Positions 39,563 through 49,567 of a DNA stretch of 64,000 nt are shown in pieces. Each line of letters starts with the position of its first letter. The first letter of the stretch is position 1. The notes beneath the pieces are model-generated. The model had not been told where the DNA came from and made no database searches. It saw nothing but the letters and a program-made list of their open reading frames with translations. Origin of the DNA: Acinetobacter rathckeae. Lineage in GTDB: Bacteria > Pseudomonadota > Gammaproteobacteria > Pseudomonadales > Moraxellaceae. The stretch spans positions 42,466-106,465 of the forward strand of contig NZ_VTDO01000007.1 in the NCBI RefSeq assembly GCF_015627125.1, given 5' to 3'. A program made the translations under genes and the position numbers.

Positions 39563-41182
39563 TTATTTGACCAAACGCCATGCGGCAATCATTGCACTAC
39601 AGATAATCAGTGGAATGGCCATAAACCACGGTGAGACGAGGGCCAAACTGATTAAAATAGCCATGATGCTACCAAAAACCCAACTGCGTTTTTGCTGTAA
39701 TTCAAGCTGAATACGCATGTTTTGAATTTCACGTACTTGTTTTTCTTGCCACTGTGCCTGCATTTTTAAGCTGTTTAGGCTTTCCAAAATAAGGTTCGGA
39801 ATTTCTTGGGCACTGAGCATAAAGTCAGGCAAATGCTGTTTTAAGTATTTTAGGTTTTTGGTCGGGCTACTGTTGGCTTTGACCCAGTTGGTTAAAATGG
39901 GTTGTGCCAGTTTCCAAATATCGAGTTGTGGGTAAAGGGCTGTACCTAAGCCTTCTACGTGTATGAGTGTTTTAATCAGTAACATCAGTTGTGGCGGTAT
40001 TTCTAATTGGAAACGCCGTGCGATATCCATGATTTGCAATAAAATACCTGCAAAGTCCAGCTCATTCATGGGTTTGGCAGTCATTGGCCCAACGGTACGC
40101 CGCATATCACGTGCTAAAGCATCTTGGTCGATACTTGGTGGCACCCATGCAGCTTGGTAAATAATATGCACCAGTTGGTCAAAGTCGCTATTCATGACTG
40201 CCAATAACATGCGAGCGACATTCATTTGGTCTTGCTTCGACAACTCCCCCATAATGGCACAGTCGAGTGCGATGTAGCGAGGCTTTTGGGTGTGCATGGT
40301 TTCAACAAAAATGTTGCCCGGGTGCATGTCTGCGTGAAAAAAGTTATCACGTAATACTTGGGTGAAGAAAATCTTTAGGCCATTTTCAGCCAAGCGTTTG
40401 CGGTCTATGCCTAAGCGGTCAAATGTATCTGTGTCTGAAATGGGGACGCCGGTAATGCGTTCTGCTACCATCACGTCTGTACTTTCTATATAGACTTCAG
40501 GGACATACATCATGTCTGAACCTTTGAAGTAGGCACGCATACGACGAGTGTTGTCTGCCTCTAATGTAAGGTCTAACTCATTTAAAAGGGTTTGGCGGTA
40601 GTCTTGTATAATTTGGTTTAAATGTAGTGCACGTGCCGCCTCTAGGCGGTTTTCAAAGTGCTTGCCAAGCCACGTCAAAATATCAAAGTCTTGTAATATT
40701 TGTTGTTTAATGTCTGGACGAGTGACTTTAATAATCACTTCTTTGCCATCATGCAATGCACCTGTGTGTACTTGAGCAATAGATGCTGCTGCAAGGGGCT
40801 GTTCATCAAAACGTTGAAATAAGGTGTTTAGGTCTGCTTTGAGTGAGTTTTGCACACGCTCTTTTGCAGTATGGGCATCGAAGGGTTTAACACGGTCTTG
40901 TAAAGTAATGAGCTGATTGAGGATATGCGGTGGAATTAGGTCTCGCCGTGTAGATAACAGTTGGCCAAGCTTAATGGCTAAGGGCCCCATGTCTTCAAGG
41001 GCTTGTTTGAGTTTTTCAGGGTTTTTATTATGCTTACTTGACCATGCCGCAGGGTGCAGGGTAATGAGTTTGATGAGCGGTTTGGCTTTGGGTGGCAGGT
41101 CATCTTTAGCAATGAGTGTGTCAAGTCGGTAGTGGGCGGCAATACGCCAAAGTTCGAGTAACCGTGAAATATGCGGAATCAT
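39563..41182 (-). CDS. ubiB: Ubiquinone biosynthesis ABC1-type kinase UbiB
   Basis: UbiB is an atypical kinase/ATPase of the UbiB/ABC1/ADCK family needed for ubiquinone synthesis. The 539-aa protein carries the family motif KLGQLLSTRRDLIP (KxGQ), the Ala-rich loop PLAAASIAQVHTGAL, the lysine of KEVIIKVTRP and HADMHPGNIFV with the DCAIMGE metal site. Two C-terminal membrane helices follow (about residues 497-535). It lies 87 nt after ubiE; ubiJ is absent between them. Confidence 0.96.
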   Translation of the reverse strand: MIPHISRLLELWRIAAHYRLDTLIAKDDLPPKAKPLIKLITLHPAAWSSKHNKNPEKLKQALEDMGPLAIKLGQLLSTRRDLIPPHILNQLITLQDRVKPFDAHTAKERVQNSLKADLNTLFQRFDEQPLAAASIAQVHTGALHDGKEVIIKVTRPDIKQQILQDFDILTWLGKHFENRLEAARALHLNQIIQDYRQTLLNELDLTLEADNTRRMRAYFKGSDMMYVPEVYIESTDVMVAERITGVPISDTDTFDRLGIDRKRLAENGLKIFFTQVLRDNFFHADMHPGNIFVETMHTQKPRYIALDCAIMGELSKQDQMNVARMLLAVMNSDFDQLVHIIYQAAWVPPSIDQDALARDMRRTVGPMTAKPMNELDFAGILLQIMDIARRFQLEIPPQLMLLIKTLIHVEGLGTALYPQLDIWKLAQPILTNWVKANSSPTKNLKYLKQHLPDFMLSAQEIPNLILESLNSLKMQAQWQEKQVREIQNMRIQLELQQKRSWVFGSIMAILISLALVSPWFMAIPLIICSAMIAAWRLVK

Positions 41183-41220
41183 AATGCCAAGTGCCTGTAT
41201 TTACCGTGTCTTTTGAGTAG

Positions 41221-41244
41221 ACATGCTAAAGGGTTTTAGCATGT
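41221..41244. other. Hairpin in the ubiE-ubiB gap
   Basis: Inverted arms ACATGCTAAA and TTTAGCATGT flank a short loop. There is no good T run on the minus strand, so this may be an RNA-processing or stabilising structure rather than a terminator. Confidence 0.5.
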
Positions 41245-41269
41245 CTGTTTGTGTGCCATGTGATCAAGT

Positions 41270-42184
41270 TTAGAGTTTAAAGCCGCGGTGTACCGCAACA
41301 ATACCACCTGTAAGGTTGTGGTAATCACAGTCTTTAAACTGTGCATTTTCCATCATTTGTTTAAGTGTGCGTTGGTCCGGGTGCATGCGTATAGACTCGG
41401 CTAAATATTTGTAGCTTTCTGAGTCATTGGCAATAATTTTACCCATGAGTGGCAATGCGGTAAATGAGTAAAGGTCATAGAGTTTTGAAAATGGTTCAAA
41501 TACAGGTTTTGAAAACTCTAAAATCAGTAAACGCCCACCTGGTTTAAGGACACGATACATGGCTTCAAGGGCTGCATCTTTGTCGGTGACGTTACGTAAA
41601 CCAAAACTGATGGTGACAAGGTCAAAGCTGTTGTCTGCAAACGGTTCGAGCGACTCGGCATTGGCCAAGATAAACTCCATGTTTTTACATTTTGCTTGCA
41701 GACGGTTTTGTCCAACTTTGAGCATAGATGCATTGATGTCAGATAGAACCACGCGGCCTTCTGCACCGACTTCTTTACTAAATACTTTGGCAAGATCGCC
41801 TGTACCGCCTGCAATATCAAGGACGTGCTGACCTTGGCGTACACCAGACATTTGTATGGCAAAGCGTTTCCATAAGCGGTGAATACCAAATGACATCACG
41901 TCATTCATAAGGTCATATTTTTGTGCGACAGAGTGAAAAACTTGTGCCACTTTTTGTTCTTTTTCGGCCGTATTTACAGTCTGAAAACCAAAGTGTGTCG
42001 TTTCGCCCACATGCTCGGTACGTGTTGCACCCGTAGGTAAGTCATCGTGTGTCGGGTTTTGTTTAAGGGTTTGCGTTTGCCCTTGTGGTGTGCCTTTAGG
42101 TAATGGTTCGGTTAAAAATGGGCTTGTTGTGTCTTGGGGGGCCGTATTTTGAGCTGTTTTAGGCACTTGGTTTTCATTTGACAT
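41270..42184 (-). CDS. ubiE: Ubiquinone/menaquinone C-methyltransferase UbiE
   Basis: UbiE methylates the benzoquinol (and demethylmenaquinol) ring using S-adenosylmethionine. The core from about residue 60 has [29 protein letters not shown] and the SAM motif [28 protein letters not shown] and RPGG-type [15 protein letters not shown] follow. A Gln/Pro/Thr-rich, probably disordered extension of about 50 residues makes it longer (304 aa) than the E. coli enzyme (251 aa). I chose ATG 42184, with GGAGAA upstream, over an in-frame start at 42217. Confidence 0.96.
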   Translation of the reverse strand: MSNENQVPKTAQNTAPQDTTSPFLTEPLPKGTPQGQTQTLKQNPTHDDLPTGATRTEHVGETTHFGFQTVNTAEKEQKVAQVFHSVAQKYDLMNDVMSFGIHRLWKRFAIQMSGVRQGQHVLDIAGGTGDLAKVFSKEVGAEGRVVLSDINASMLKVGQNRLQAKCKNMEFILANAESLEPFADNSFDLVTISFGLRNVTDKDAALEAMYRVLKPGGRLLILEFSKPVFEPFSKLYDLYSFTALPLMGKIIANDSESYKYLAESIRMHPDQRTLKQMMENAQFKDCDYHNLTGGIVAVHRGFKL

Positions 42185-42324
42185 GGAATTTCTCCTAACC
42201 ACCAAAGAAAGAATCATTTTAAAGGGTCACATCATGACAGCATTTTACATTTTTTGCAGTGCATTATGTGCACGTCGAGGCAGAATATCGGCAAAAATAA
42301 GATATTGCTGTATTTTGCTTATAT

Positions 42325-43041
42325 TTATTCACGTTGAATTTGAAAGGGTTGAGCTTTGCCATGTTGTATCTGTAAAAGTACTTGGCGTTCTTGCTGGGTG
42401 AACTCTTTGACAAAGTCATTGGCTGATGTCATGGGCTTGAGTGCTTGAAACCCTTCTGCAATGAAGTCATAGGCTGTATGAAATCGATGCTTATACGCCA
42501 AAGGTTTTGCCAGTTTAAATGCTGTATGTAATAGACGAGAGCGTAAGTATTGGTCTAAATATTCGCCAAGTTGGTCGGTCATGTCGAGTTGCTGTTGTCT
42601 TTTGTGTTGTTGATTCAGTTCTTTGAGCGATGATGCGATCATATCATCTGAAATGGCAAGTTTGGCAGGGTAGTGGTGTAGTAAGTTTTTTGCCAGCTGT
42701 TCATCAAGCTCTACGGCTAAAAGTGCCAAACTAATGGCATGTGTACCTGTATGAATGGCTGTTGCGGGAATGAGTTTTTCTACTTTATGGGCATGTTGAA
42801 TCATGCGTTCAATTTGTGTGGCTAACGCATCGAAGTCGGGGCTACCATATAAACGACTGACGAAGTAGCTCGCCATATGTTGGTTTTTAGGCTGGCTAAA
42901 GAGTGTCTGATGGCTCAGTTGTAGTCGCTGTTTTTGCCATTGTTGTACATCGGTTAAGCGTTGTTTTAAGGCATGATTTTGGTGGTATTGTAGTTGATAG
43001 TACCGTTCAACCAGTTCATCGAGTATGCTGAGTTTAGACAT
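42325..43041 (-). CDS. Conserved protein of unknown function
   Basis: I do not recognise a functional domain in this 238-aa, soluble, mostly helical protein. It is rich in Gln, His and Leu, with no signal peptide or membrane helix. The N-terminus ILDELVERYYQL may correspond to the motif used to name a group of Acinetobacter proteins of unknown role. It lies upstream of ubiE on the same strand (140-nt gap) and is divergent from the phosphotransferase gene. Confidence 0.7.
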   Translation of the reverse strand: MSKLSILDELVERYYQLQYHQNHALKQRLTDVQQWQKQRLQLSHQTLFSQPKNQHMASYFVSRLYGSPDFDALATQIERMIQHAHKVEKLIPATAIHTGTHAISLALLAVELDEQLAKNLLHHYPAKLAISDDMIASSLKELNQQHKRQQQLDMTDQLGEYLDQYLRSRLLHTAFKLAKPLAYKHRFHTAYDFIAEGFQALKPMTSANDFVKEFTQQERQVLLQIQHGKAQPFQIQRE

Positions 43042-43171
43042 TTACACATGGGTCTGGTGATAAAAAGATGTACTGATGATAAAAGATTGTGATTAGAAAG
43101 AATATGACTATAAAGTAAAAAATGTATATCTGTGTTTGAAGAGGTATAACACGTCACAAGGAGTGAGAATT

Positions 43172-44557
43172 TTGGAAAAAATACATAAAAAACAATTATC
43201 TTTTGAACTAATTAAAGCACAGCGTGCATTACAAAGTTATCAGGGTACGTCTCAGGCTCGTAGTATTTTAATTTTGGTGTCTGGGGTGGCATTTTCCCCA
43301 AAAATGCAAGCAGTGAAGCAGTTACGCACTTTGTTAGACCCACATGGATTATCTATACATGCACATCAGGTTTGTGGTTTAGATGTAAAGATGCCATTTT
43401 GGCAATCATTTGTTGAAAATATACCGCAAGAGGGGCAGATTACGGTGTTGCTTGGGCATTGGTATGATCAATTGTTGGCAACTGCTATGCATCAGCCCAT
43501 GACGAAGGTAGACTTTCAGCACGTTTTACAGCAAATTGGACAGTTTGAAAGGTATTTAATCGACCAACGTGTTGAGGTTATGCATTTTTGGTTTGATTTA
43601 CCATGGTCTGAGCTTAAACAAAAATCCTCTACAGAGACCACTTTAGCCATGCAGGTACAGCAAAAATATGGCATAGATTGGTTGAGTAAAAAGCAATATC
43701 AAAAAGCACAGCAATTACGGCAATCTTTTACGCAACATTGGGTGCACATTGCCTCAGATGATCCAACGCCTAGTCTGAGCTTTGCACAGCATATCTTATA
43801 TACCTGCCAACACAGCAGTTTACCTAAGTATGAGCTGTCTGACATTAAAGAAGTTACGTTGTCGCCACGTTTAAATGTGACCAAGCAAGCCACACTTAGC
43901 CGTGAAAGGTATGAGCACATGTTGGCTGAATACACCGAACAGTTTGCTGATTTACTTCGGCAAGAAAAACGCCGTGTGGTGTTGGTGTTTGAGGGCGTGG
44001 ATGCAGCAGGGAAAGGTGGTGCGATTGAACGCGTGATTACAGATTTAGACCCTTTGGAATATGGTATTCACTCGATTGCTGCACCAAAACCATACGAGCT
44101 ACAGCGACCGTATTTATGGCGTTTTTGGCGTCATTTAAATCAAAAAAAGCTCACAATTTTTGATCGTTCTTGGTATGGGCGTGTGTTGGTTGAGCGAGTA
44201 GAACAAATCACTCCAGTGGCCATGTGGCAAAAGGGGTATGAGGAAATTAATCAGTTCGAGCAGGACTTGGTGAACCACAATACACTGGTGGTCAAGTTCT
44301 GGTTAGCGATAGATGAAAAAGAGCAAGGCAAACGTTTTAAATCTCGGGCATCTACACCAAGTAAGCAGTTTAAAATTACAGCTGAAGATTGGCGAAACCG
44401 TGAAAAGTGGGCGGATTATGTGCAAGCGGCTTCAGATATGCTGGCTTATACAGATCATGTTCATGCACCGTGGTATGTGATTGCAACGAATGATAAACGT
44501 CGTGCTCGTCTTGAAGTGTTAAAGGCGGTCATCGAGCACATGACCACTACAAAATAA
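43172..44557 (+). CDS. pap: Polyphosphate:AMP phosphotransferase (class II PPK2)
   Basis: The enzyme uses polyphosphate to phosphorylate AMP to ADP. It is a two-domain PPK2: a degenerate N-terminal half and an active C-terminal half. The active half has Walker A GVDAAGKGG (about residues 275-283), the Walker B segment LTIFDRSWYGRVLVERV and the lid EQGKRFKSRAS. The best start is TTG 43172, 8 nt after AAGGAG; this gives 461 aa. An enzyme of this type is known from the polyphosphate-accumulating A. johnsonii. It is transcribed alone, divergent from the 238-aa gene. Confidence 0.92.
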   Translation: MEKIHKKQLSFELIKAQRALQSYQGTSQARSILILVSGVAFSPKMQAVKQLRTLLDPHGLSIHAHQVCGLDVKMPFWQSFVENIPQEGQITVLLGHWYDQLLATAMHQPMTKVDFQHVLQQIGQFERYLIDQRVEVMHFWFDLPWSELKQKSSTETTLAMQVQQKYGIDWLSKKQYQKAQQLRQSFTQHWVHIASDDPTPSLSFAQHILYTCQHSSLPKYELSDIKEVTLSPRLNVTKQATLSRERYEHMLAEYTEQFADLLRQEKRRVVLVFEGVDAAGKGGAIERVITDLDPLEYGIHSIAAPKPYELQRPYLWRFWRHLNQKKLTIFDRSWYGRVLVERVEQITPVAMWQKGYEEINQFEQDLVNHNTLVVKFWLAIDEKEQGKRFKSRASTPSKQFKITAEDWRNREKWADYVQAASDMLAYTDHVHAPWYVIATNDKRRARLEVLKAVIEHMTTTK

Positions 44558-44568
44558 GTATGTAGTGG
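44544..44568. terminator. Weak hairpin at the converging ends of pap and the 169-aa gene
   Basis: CCACTAC and GTAGTGG arms (7 bp) enclose an 11-nt loop that includes the pap stop codon. It lacks a clean T run, so termination is uncertain. Confidence 0.35.
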
Positions 44569-44578
44569 CCTGTTGTAT

Positions 44579-45088
44579 TTAACCTTGAATAGTGGTGTCT
44601 TGGTTTTTTGTTTGAATGCTTTTGGCCAATTTATAGCTGTCTTCAATGTGTGATTCAGCAATTTTTTTAAACACAATATAACCTAGACTGGCTGCAATAA
44701 TTTGCCCACCCAGTGGAATAAATTTTGTCACTTGTTTGGTGAGCATACGACTGACAAAACCATTAATTGATTTTTTTACCCCTGTACGTGCCACCATCAG
44801 CCCTGAAAATTCAATGCCACGTTTTTTGAGCTCGTCCCAGTGAATTTCTTTGGTTTTTGGGTTAAACACGGTGGTGTAGTTTTTAGACAATCCAAAACTT
44901 TGGTTAATTTGCGGAATGAGTGCAGTCAGGATACCCACGTCGATCATGACATCAAAAAAAGGAATAGGTACAATGGCTGCCCCTGCTGAAATGTAAGCAC
45001 GTTTTTTAATTAAAGCGAGTGCCTCTTCTTTGGCTTTTTCTAGGTTTAATCTTGGGTCAATAAACTCGGGTACATTTTCAATTTTCAT
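44579..45088 (-). CDS. DUF697-like membrane-associated protein
   Basis: This 169-aa protein has two Ala/Gly/Ile-rich hydrophobic segments: about residues 32-58 (SAGAAIVPIPFFDVMIDVG) and 125-145 (IPLGGQIIAASLGYIVFKK). This pattern resembles the DUF697 family, often found beside small GTPases; none is encoded nearby. It is convergent with pap. Function unknown. Confidence 0.65.
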   Translation of the reverse strand: MKIENVPEFIDPRLNLEKAKEEALALIKKRAYISAGAAIVPIPFFDVMIDVGILTALIPQINQSFGLSKNYTTVFNPKTKEIHWDELKKRGIEFSGLMVARTGVKKSINGFVSRMLTKQVTKFIPLGGQIIAASLGYIVFKKIAESHIEDSYKLAKSIQTKNQDTTIQG

Positions 45089-45274
45089 TTGACGATCCCT
45101 TAAATATTTTTGTTAGCAATCTAAAGTGCTTATATTACTGATTTTAAATTACTCTCATAGATAGACAATAGAAAAATACATAAACATACAAAGATTTATG
45201 CTACGGGTTTGAGCGTATAGGCTATTAAATATACAGATTAAAATCTTCATTCATGTTGCAACACTATCATTAAT

Positions 45275-45637
45275 TTATCTGTTTTTATTCCATGGAATGT
45301 GTATTGTAGACATCACAAATAGTAAAAATATAAATTGTGAAATAAACATATCATTCAATAAAGTACGCCCTTCGTATAAAAGGAGTCCACTATTATGTAT
45401 AACATCAACCAGAATGATTAAAAAAGTTAATATTAAACCTGCTCTCGCTTTTAAGAATAATAGTATTGCAGCTATAGGGTCTAGGACTGTCAAGGAAGTA
45501 AAAAAGAGTCTTGATAATATCGGAGCATTATAATAATCCCAAAAAATACCGTGAATTATAATTGTGATGAGATGATTTAGTCCTGCACCTATTAGACAAA
45601 GTGCATAGATTGTTCTAATGATAAACTCAATTTTCAT
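45275..45637 (-). CDS. Small four-helix membrane protein, unknown function
   Basis: The 120-aa product has four hydrophobic helices (about residues 5-28, 45-63, 66-84 and 96-113) with short loops and a basic C-terminus, and a His/Asn pair (GLNHL) in helix 1. I do not recognise the family, though DoxX-like small membrane proteins look similar. It is flanked by AT-rich gaps, and the sequence context does not reveal its job. Confidence 0.6.
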   Translation of the reverse strand: MKIEFIIRTIYALCLIGAGLNHLITIIIHGIFWDYYNAPILSRLFFTSLTVLDPIAAILLFLKARAGLILTFLIILVDVIHNSGLLLYEGRTLLNDMFISQFIFLLFVMSTIHIPWNKNR

Positions 45638-45991
45638 AAATAGCCCTAAATTTTATTTTAAGAAGTTTGTCTGAAAAATATGCTTCAAGATCTTTAATAA
45701 GATTCTAATATGATCTTGAAGTTTAGACAGTATGTGTTACGTGATAGGTTTTTTGTTCAGCTGATGATTTTTTAGCATGACTCATAATTGGCCATCTGTC
45801 ATTGAAGCATTAATCAGTGACTGTATAAGATGAGTCTAAGCGTTTAAATTTGATTGAAGCTTAGTTAACTTCCTTTGAATATCGTTTAAATAACAAAAAT
45901 GTAATTCCTAAGTCATGTAAAAGTCTTGCTCTGTTTTTAATAATAAACACACAAAGCGTAGAGCAATTTATCTTTTATAAGGGTTTAGATT
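45638..45991 (+). promoter_or_regulatory. Regulatory region upstream of copC
   Basis: A 354-bp AT-rich gap. It contains a 10-bp inverted repeat CTTCAAGATC/GATCTTGAAG (45684-45693 and 45713-45722). A pair of ATGTAAT/ATGTAAA half sites (45899-45905 and 45915-45921) lies 70-90 bp before the copC ATG and is a weak candidate for CopR binding. No ORF is supported. Confidence 0.35.
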
Positions 45992-46372
45992 ATGCAAAAA
46001 ATTCACAACACATCTTCAAGCTTCAAACGTATTTTACTGGCAACAACCATTTTATTTTCAGCACACAGTGCCTTTGCACATATTCATTTAATGAGTGCAA
46101 GTCCTGCAATCAATGCGACAACCTCAGTTACGCCAACCAAACTTACTTTAAATTTTGCTGATGAGGTAATGCTCATGAGTATAAAAGTAGTCGATGCGCA
46201 ACAACAAAACGTGCCACTGAACTATGAAATTAATCATGGTATGAAAAAATCATTTGATGTGCCTTTGACTTTGTCTGCAAAAGGGAAATACACCGTAACT
46301 TGGGGTGCAATGGGTAACGATGGTCACAATATGACAGGTGACTATAGCTTTACCATTGAACCAACCAAGTAA
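45992..46372 (+). CDS. copC: Periplasmic copper-binding protein CopC
   Basis: CopC binds copper in the periplasm. After a signal peptide cut at AFA, the mature protein starts His-Ile-His, placing the N-terminal amine and histidine to bind Cu(II). The beta-sandwich shows SASPAINATTSVTPTKLTLNF, and the conserved DGHNMTGDYSFTI contains the second His ligand. At 126 aa (about 97 mature) it has the family size. It is followed by copD after 99 nt. Confidence 0.94.
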   Translation: MQKIHNTSSSFKRILLATTILFSAHSAFAHIHLMSASPAINATTSVTPTKLTLNFADEVMLMSIKVVDAQQQNVPLNYEINHGMKKSFDVPLTLSAKGKYTVTWGAMGNDGHNMTGDYSFTIEPTK

Positions 46373-46471
46373 AAATTATTGAGGGGCTGATGTGTCAATA
46401 TTTGATACATTCGCCTTTTTTATCATGATGATTAATATTTTAAACGGTGTTTCACTGCATGGATATTTACG

Positions 46472-47353
46472 ATGGTTTTTGAAAGTTGGGCATGTGCAAG
46501 TTGGATCGCCAAAGTCACGTTATACCTTGCAGTTGCTATGGTGGTCGGGGGAAGCTTGAGTGGTTTTTTACTCAAGCCATATATAGATATCAAAGACAAA
46601 TTACTGAAATACATCCTGCTTGGTGCATGTTTAGGTGTGGTGTCGAGTCTGTTCGGTTTTGCTGTTTTGGTGGGGAGCTTTTCAAATACAGGCCTGCGTG
46701 GCATGCTGAATGATCAGTATATCAGTCTGCTTTTAAATACCGCTATTGGTCATGTGCATGTGATTCGGATTCTGAGTTTTGGATTGATCGCCTTATTCTT
46801 AGCTGTGGTTGTAATGCGTAAACCGATTCATTTTTATACATGGCAAAAGTTACTTCTTGGACTATTTATACTGCCGATAATTTATAGTTTTTCGCAGTTG
46901 GGTCATGTGGTCAACAGTACAGTTTTGGCACAAATTTTATTATCTGTGCATGTTTTAACCATGTCTATTTGGCTCGGCGCATTGTATCCATTATGGTTAA
47001 GTACGCAGAGAATTGCTGGCTTACCACTGAAGCAGTGTATTCATTTGTTTGGTGTAATTGCTTCTTTTATTGTGGCTATTTTATTGCTTTGTGGCATCAG
47101 TGTTGCACTCATGCTCATACAAAATATAGATGTATTGCTGAATACGCCGTATGGCTATGGCTTTATGATTAAAATGGTTTTTGTATTGGCCATTTTGAGT
47201 TTGGCTGTCCTCAATAAATACTATTTTACGCCCAGATTACAGCAAGTAAACGTGGCGAAAATATTTGGCTATGCCATTTTATTTGAGATGCTATTGGGGC
47301 TAAGTATATTGCTCACTACAGGTTATATCACCACGGTGGTGGGTATAGATTAA
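46472..47353 (+). CDS. copD: Copper resistance membrane protein CopD
   Basis: CopD is a polytopic inner-membrane protein thought to move copper or work with CopC. The 293-aa product has eight hydrophobic helices. Conserved His residues fall in NTAIGHVHVIR, QLGHVVNS and SVHVLTMSIWLGALYPLW. The ATG at 46472 has no strong ribosome-binding site, so expression may be low or coupled to copC. Its 3' end overlaps the converging copS gene by 4 nt. Confidence 0.92.
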   Translation: MVFESWACASWIAKVTLYLAVAMVVGGSLSGFLLKPYIDIKDKLLKYILLGACLGVVSSLFGFAVLVGSFSNTGLRGMLNDQYISLLLNTAIGHVHVIRILSFGLIALFLAVVVMRKPIHFYTWQKLLLGLFILPIIYSFSQLGHVVNSTVLAQILLSVHVLTMSIWLGALYPLWLSTQRIAGLPLKQCIHLFGVIASFIVAILLLCGISVALMLIQNIDVLLNTPYGYGFMIKMVFVLAILSLAVLNKYYFTPRLQQVNVAKIFGYAILFEMLLGLSILLTTGYITTVVGID

Positions 47354-48744
47354 GCCTGATGTGGTGCTGTTTTTAGCCCTTTAAAGACAATCGTAAAAAT
47401 AATAAAGCCCTGATCTGATTGCACCTCAATGCTTGCGTGATGTAAATCTAAAATTGATTTTGTGATTGCAAGCCCTAATCCTGTACCTTCTTCTAGGCGT
47501 TGTCTAGACACATCGGTTCTGTAAAAACGGTCAAAGAGTCGGGCACATTGTTCATTGGACAATGCAACGCCGTTGTTTTTAATGCGGAAGATGGTTTTTT
47601 CATGGTCTTGATGGCATTCGGTGTAAATGATGGATTGTGCTTGTCCATATTTAATTGCATTGGAAAATAAATTACTCAGCGCACGGCGTAACATGGTCGG
47701 ATTGGCATTGACCATTGCCGTGCCTGTATGCTGAAAAGTGATGTCTTTTTCGGCGGCGAGGGCATCATAAAAGTCAATTAAGGCTTGGGTTTCTTTGGCC
47801 AAATCAATTGGTTGCAGTTGGGTTAGCTGTAGGCCATGTTCTGTTTTTGCCAAAAAAAGCATGTCTGAAATCATACGAGATAAATGCTCTAATTCTTCTA
47901 AATTAGAAAATAACACTTCTTTGTAGTCATTCATTTCTCTTGGGCGAGATAAACAAACTTGGGTTTGTGTCATTAAATTATTCAGTGGTGTACGAATTTC
48001 ATGGGCAAGATCGGATGAAAAGTCAGAGAGTTTGGCCAATGCCATTTCTAAGCGATCAAGCATGTCGTTACAGGCAATGGCTAAGGACTGTAATTCTAAA
48101 GGCGTATTTTCAATGTCTAAACGTTCTGACAAATGTTGTGCCGAAATGCCTTCAGCGACTTTTGCCATGTTTTGAATGGGGCGTAAGCCACGCCATGCAG
48201 CAAACCAACCCAAAAACATTAGGCAAGCTGTGCCTGCTAGACCAATGTAGAGCAGTTGGTAGCGAAAGTCATTTAAAAAATGTGAATGCTGTGAGGTATC
48301 AATGCCGACAATAATTTTTGTAGATGGGTACTCAGGCGTAGAGGAATGTTGGTCGATTAAACCTCGGTAGTGGGTATGTTGGCTTGTCCAGTTAAGCCAT
48401 TGTTGTGGTGCAGATGTGGTGAGCTGATGGAGTGTGATTTCTTCAGGCATCGACTTGAAAATGACATGACCAATTGGGCGTTCGACTTGAACAATTAAGT
48501 CGTGATGTCCGACCAATGCATCGGTGAGGTAGCTGTCTAAGTTATTCTCATTGATGGTATTTTGTTTTAAAATATGTTGTACCAGTTGAACTTTACCTTC
48601 GAGCTGGCTACGGTCTTGCATTTCAAAATGATGGGTGACCAAGTGGTGTATGACGATGCCCATAATAATCAAAATGGTAATGGTCGATATAGAAAAAATA
48701 ATCGCAATTTGAAAGCCAATGGCCTTAAAAAACTTATTTTTCAT
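47350..48744 (-). CDS. copS: Heavy-metal sensor histidine kinase (CopS/CusS type)
   Basis: This 464-aa membrane sensor kinase responds to periplasmic copper and phosphorylates CopR. It has a first helix at about residues 10-32, a periplasmic sensor of about 130 residues, a second helix at about 163-183, and a HAMP domain. The HisKA domain has the phospho-acceptor His in [14 protein letters not shown]. The ATPase has the N box [12 protein letters not shown] and the G box [13 protein letters not shown]. It overlaps copR by 11 nt. Confidence 0.93.
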   Translation of the reverse strand: MKNKFFKAIGFQIAIIFSISTITILIIMGIVIHHLVTHHFEMQDRSQLEGKVQLVQHILKQNTINENNLDSYLTDALVGHHDLIVQVERPIGHVIFKSMPEEITLHQLTTSAPQQWLNWTSQHTHYRGLIDQHSSTPEYPSTKIIVGIDTSQHSHFLNDFRYQLLYIGLAGTACLMFLGWFAAWRGLRPIQNMAKVAEGISAQHLSERLDIENTPLELQSLAIACNDMLDRLEMALAKLSDFSSDLAHEIRTPLNNLMTQTQVCLSRPREMNDYKEVLFSNLEELEHLSRMISDMLFLAKTEHGLQLTQLQPIDLAKETQALIDFYDALAAEKDITFQHTGTAMVNANPTMLRRALSNLFSNAIKYGQAQSIIYTECHQDHEKTIFRIKNNGVALSNEQCARLFDRFYRTDVSRQRLEEGTGLGLAITKSILDLHHASIEVQSDQGFIIFTIVFKGLKTAPHQA

Positions 48745-49417
48745 TGTCGATCTCTAACACGTAGCCCATGCCACGAATATTTTGAATCAGCTTTGGTGAA
48801 AAATCTTGGTCTACTTTATTCCTCAGGCGTTTAATCGCCACCTCAACCACATTGGTGTCGCTGTCAAAATTCATATCCCATATTTGTGATGCAATTAAGG
48901 CACGAGGCAGTATTTCACCACGTCGACGCATAAACAGTTCCATCAGTGCAAATTCTTTGGCAGTCAGGTCTATGCGTTGCCCTGAGCGAGTAACACGGCG
49001 TTTGATGAGATCAAGCTCAAGGTCGGCAATACAAATATTGTTTTCTTCTCGTTGTTGCCCACGGCGTAATAGGCTTTTAATTCGTGCTAAAAGTTCTGCA
49101 AAAGCAAAGGGTTTAACGAGGTAGTCGTCTGCACCTAAGTCTAAGCCTTTAACGCGATCTTCTATTTGGTCTTTTGCGGTTAAAAATAAAATCGGCATGC
49201 TTTTACCATGTTTTCGAATGGCTTGAATGACTTGCCAACCATCAAGCTTCGGGAGCATAACATCTAAAATAATCAGATCATATTCTTCACATAGGGCTTG
49301 GTGTTGTGCACTGATGCCATCTTTCACCCAGTCTGTAATATAACCCGCTTCAGAGAGTCCTTGGGTAAGGTAATCCCCTGTTTTAAATTCATCTTCTGCC
49401 AATAATATTTTCATCAT
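48734..49417 (-). CDS. copR: Heavy-metal response regulator (CopR/CusR type)
   Basis: An OmpR/PhoB-class response regulator of 227 aa. The receiver domain has acidic residues EDE (9-11), the phospho-acceptor Asp in LIILDVMLP (about residue 51) and Lys in [10 protein letters not shown]. The C-terminal winged helix has [20 protein letters not shown] and [19 protein letters not shown]. Divergent from the copper oxidase operon, it probably binds the 150-bp region between them. Confidence 0.94.
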   Translation of the reverse strand: MMKILLAEDEFKTGDYLTQGLSEAGYITDWVKDGISAQHQALCEEYDLIILDVMLPKLDGWQVIQAIRKHGKSMPILFLTAKDQIEDRVKGLDLGADDYLVKPFAFAELLARIKSLLRRGQQREENNICIADLELDLIKRRVTRSGQRIDLTAKEFALMELFMRRRGEILPRALIASQIWDMNFDSDTNVVEVAIKRLRNKVDQDFSPKLIQNIRGMGYVLEIDNEK

Positions 49418-49491
49418 GCACTCCTAAAGATGCCTGTGCTATACGCCCTATCATAGCGAGATAATGAGTCGCATGGGGATAGATTACAAAG

Positions 49492-49509
49492 ATGTCATTT
49501 TCATGTCAC
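49492..49509 (+). promoter_or_regulatory. Candidate CopR operator
   Basis: Tandem 7-mers ATGTCAT (49492-49498) and ATGTCAC (49503-49509) start 11 bp apart, the spacing expected for an OmpR-family dimer on direct repeats. They lie between divergent copR and the copper operon, 59 bp before the first ATG there. Confidence 0.45.
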
Positions 49510-49567
49510 CTATATGTTGGGTCAGCTCTTTTATTGTAATAATGGAAACTAAAGGATGGAATATAAA

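Noticed and set aside
41221..41244. Hairpin in the ubiE-ubiB gap as a terminator
   Set aside because: There is no T run on the minus strand, and ubiB follows closely in the same operon.
45297..45533. Plus-strand frame opposite the small four-helix membrane protein
   Set aside because: The minus-strand frame has a coherent membrane topology and longer reading frame; the plus frame has no ribosome-binding site.
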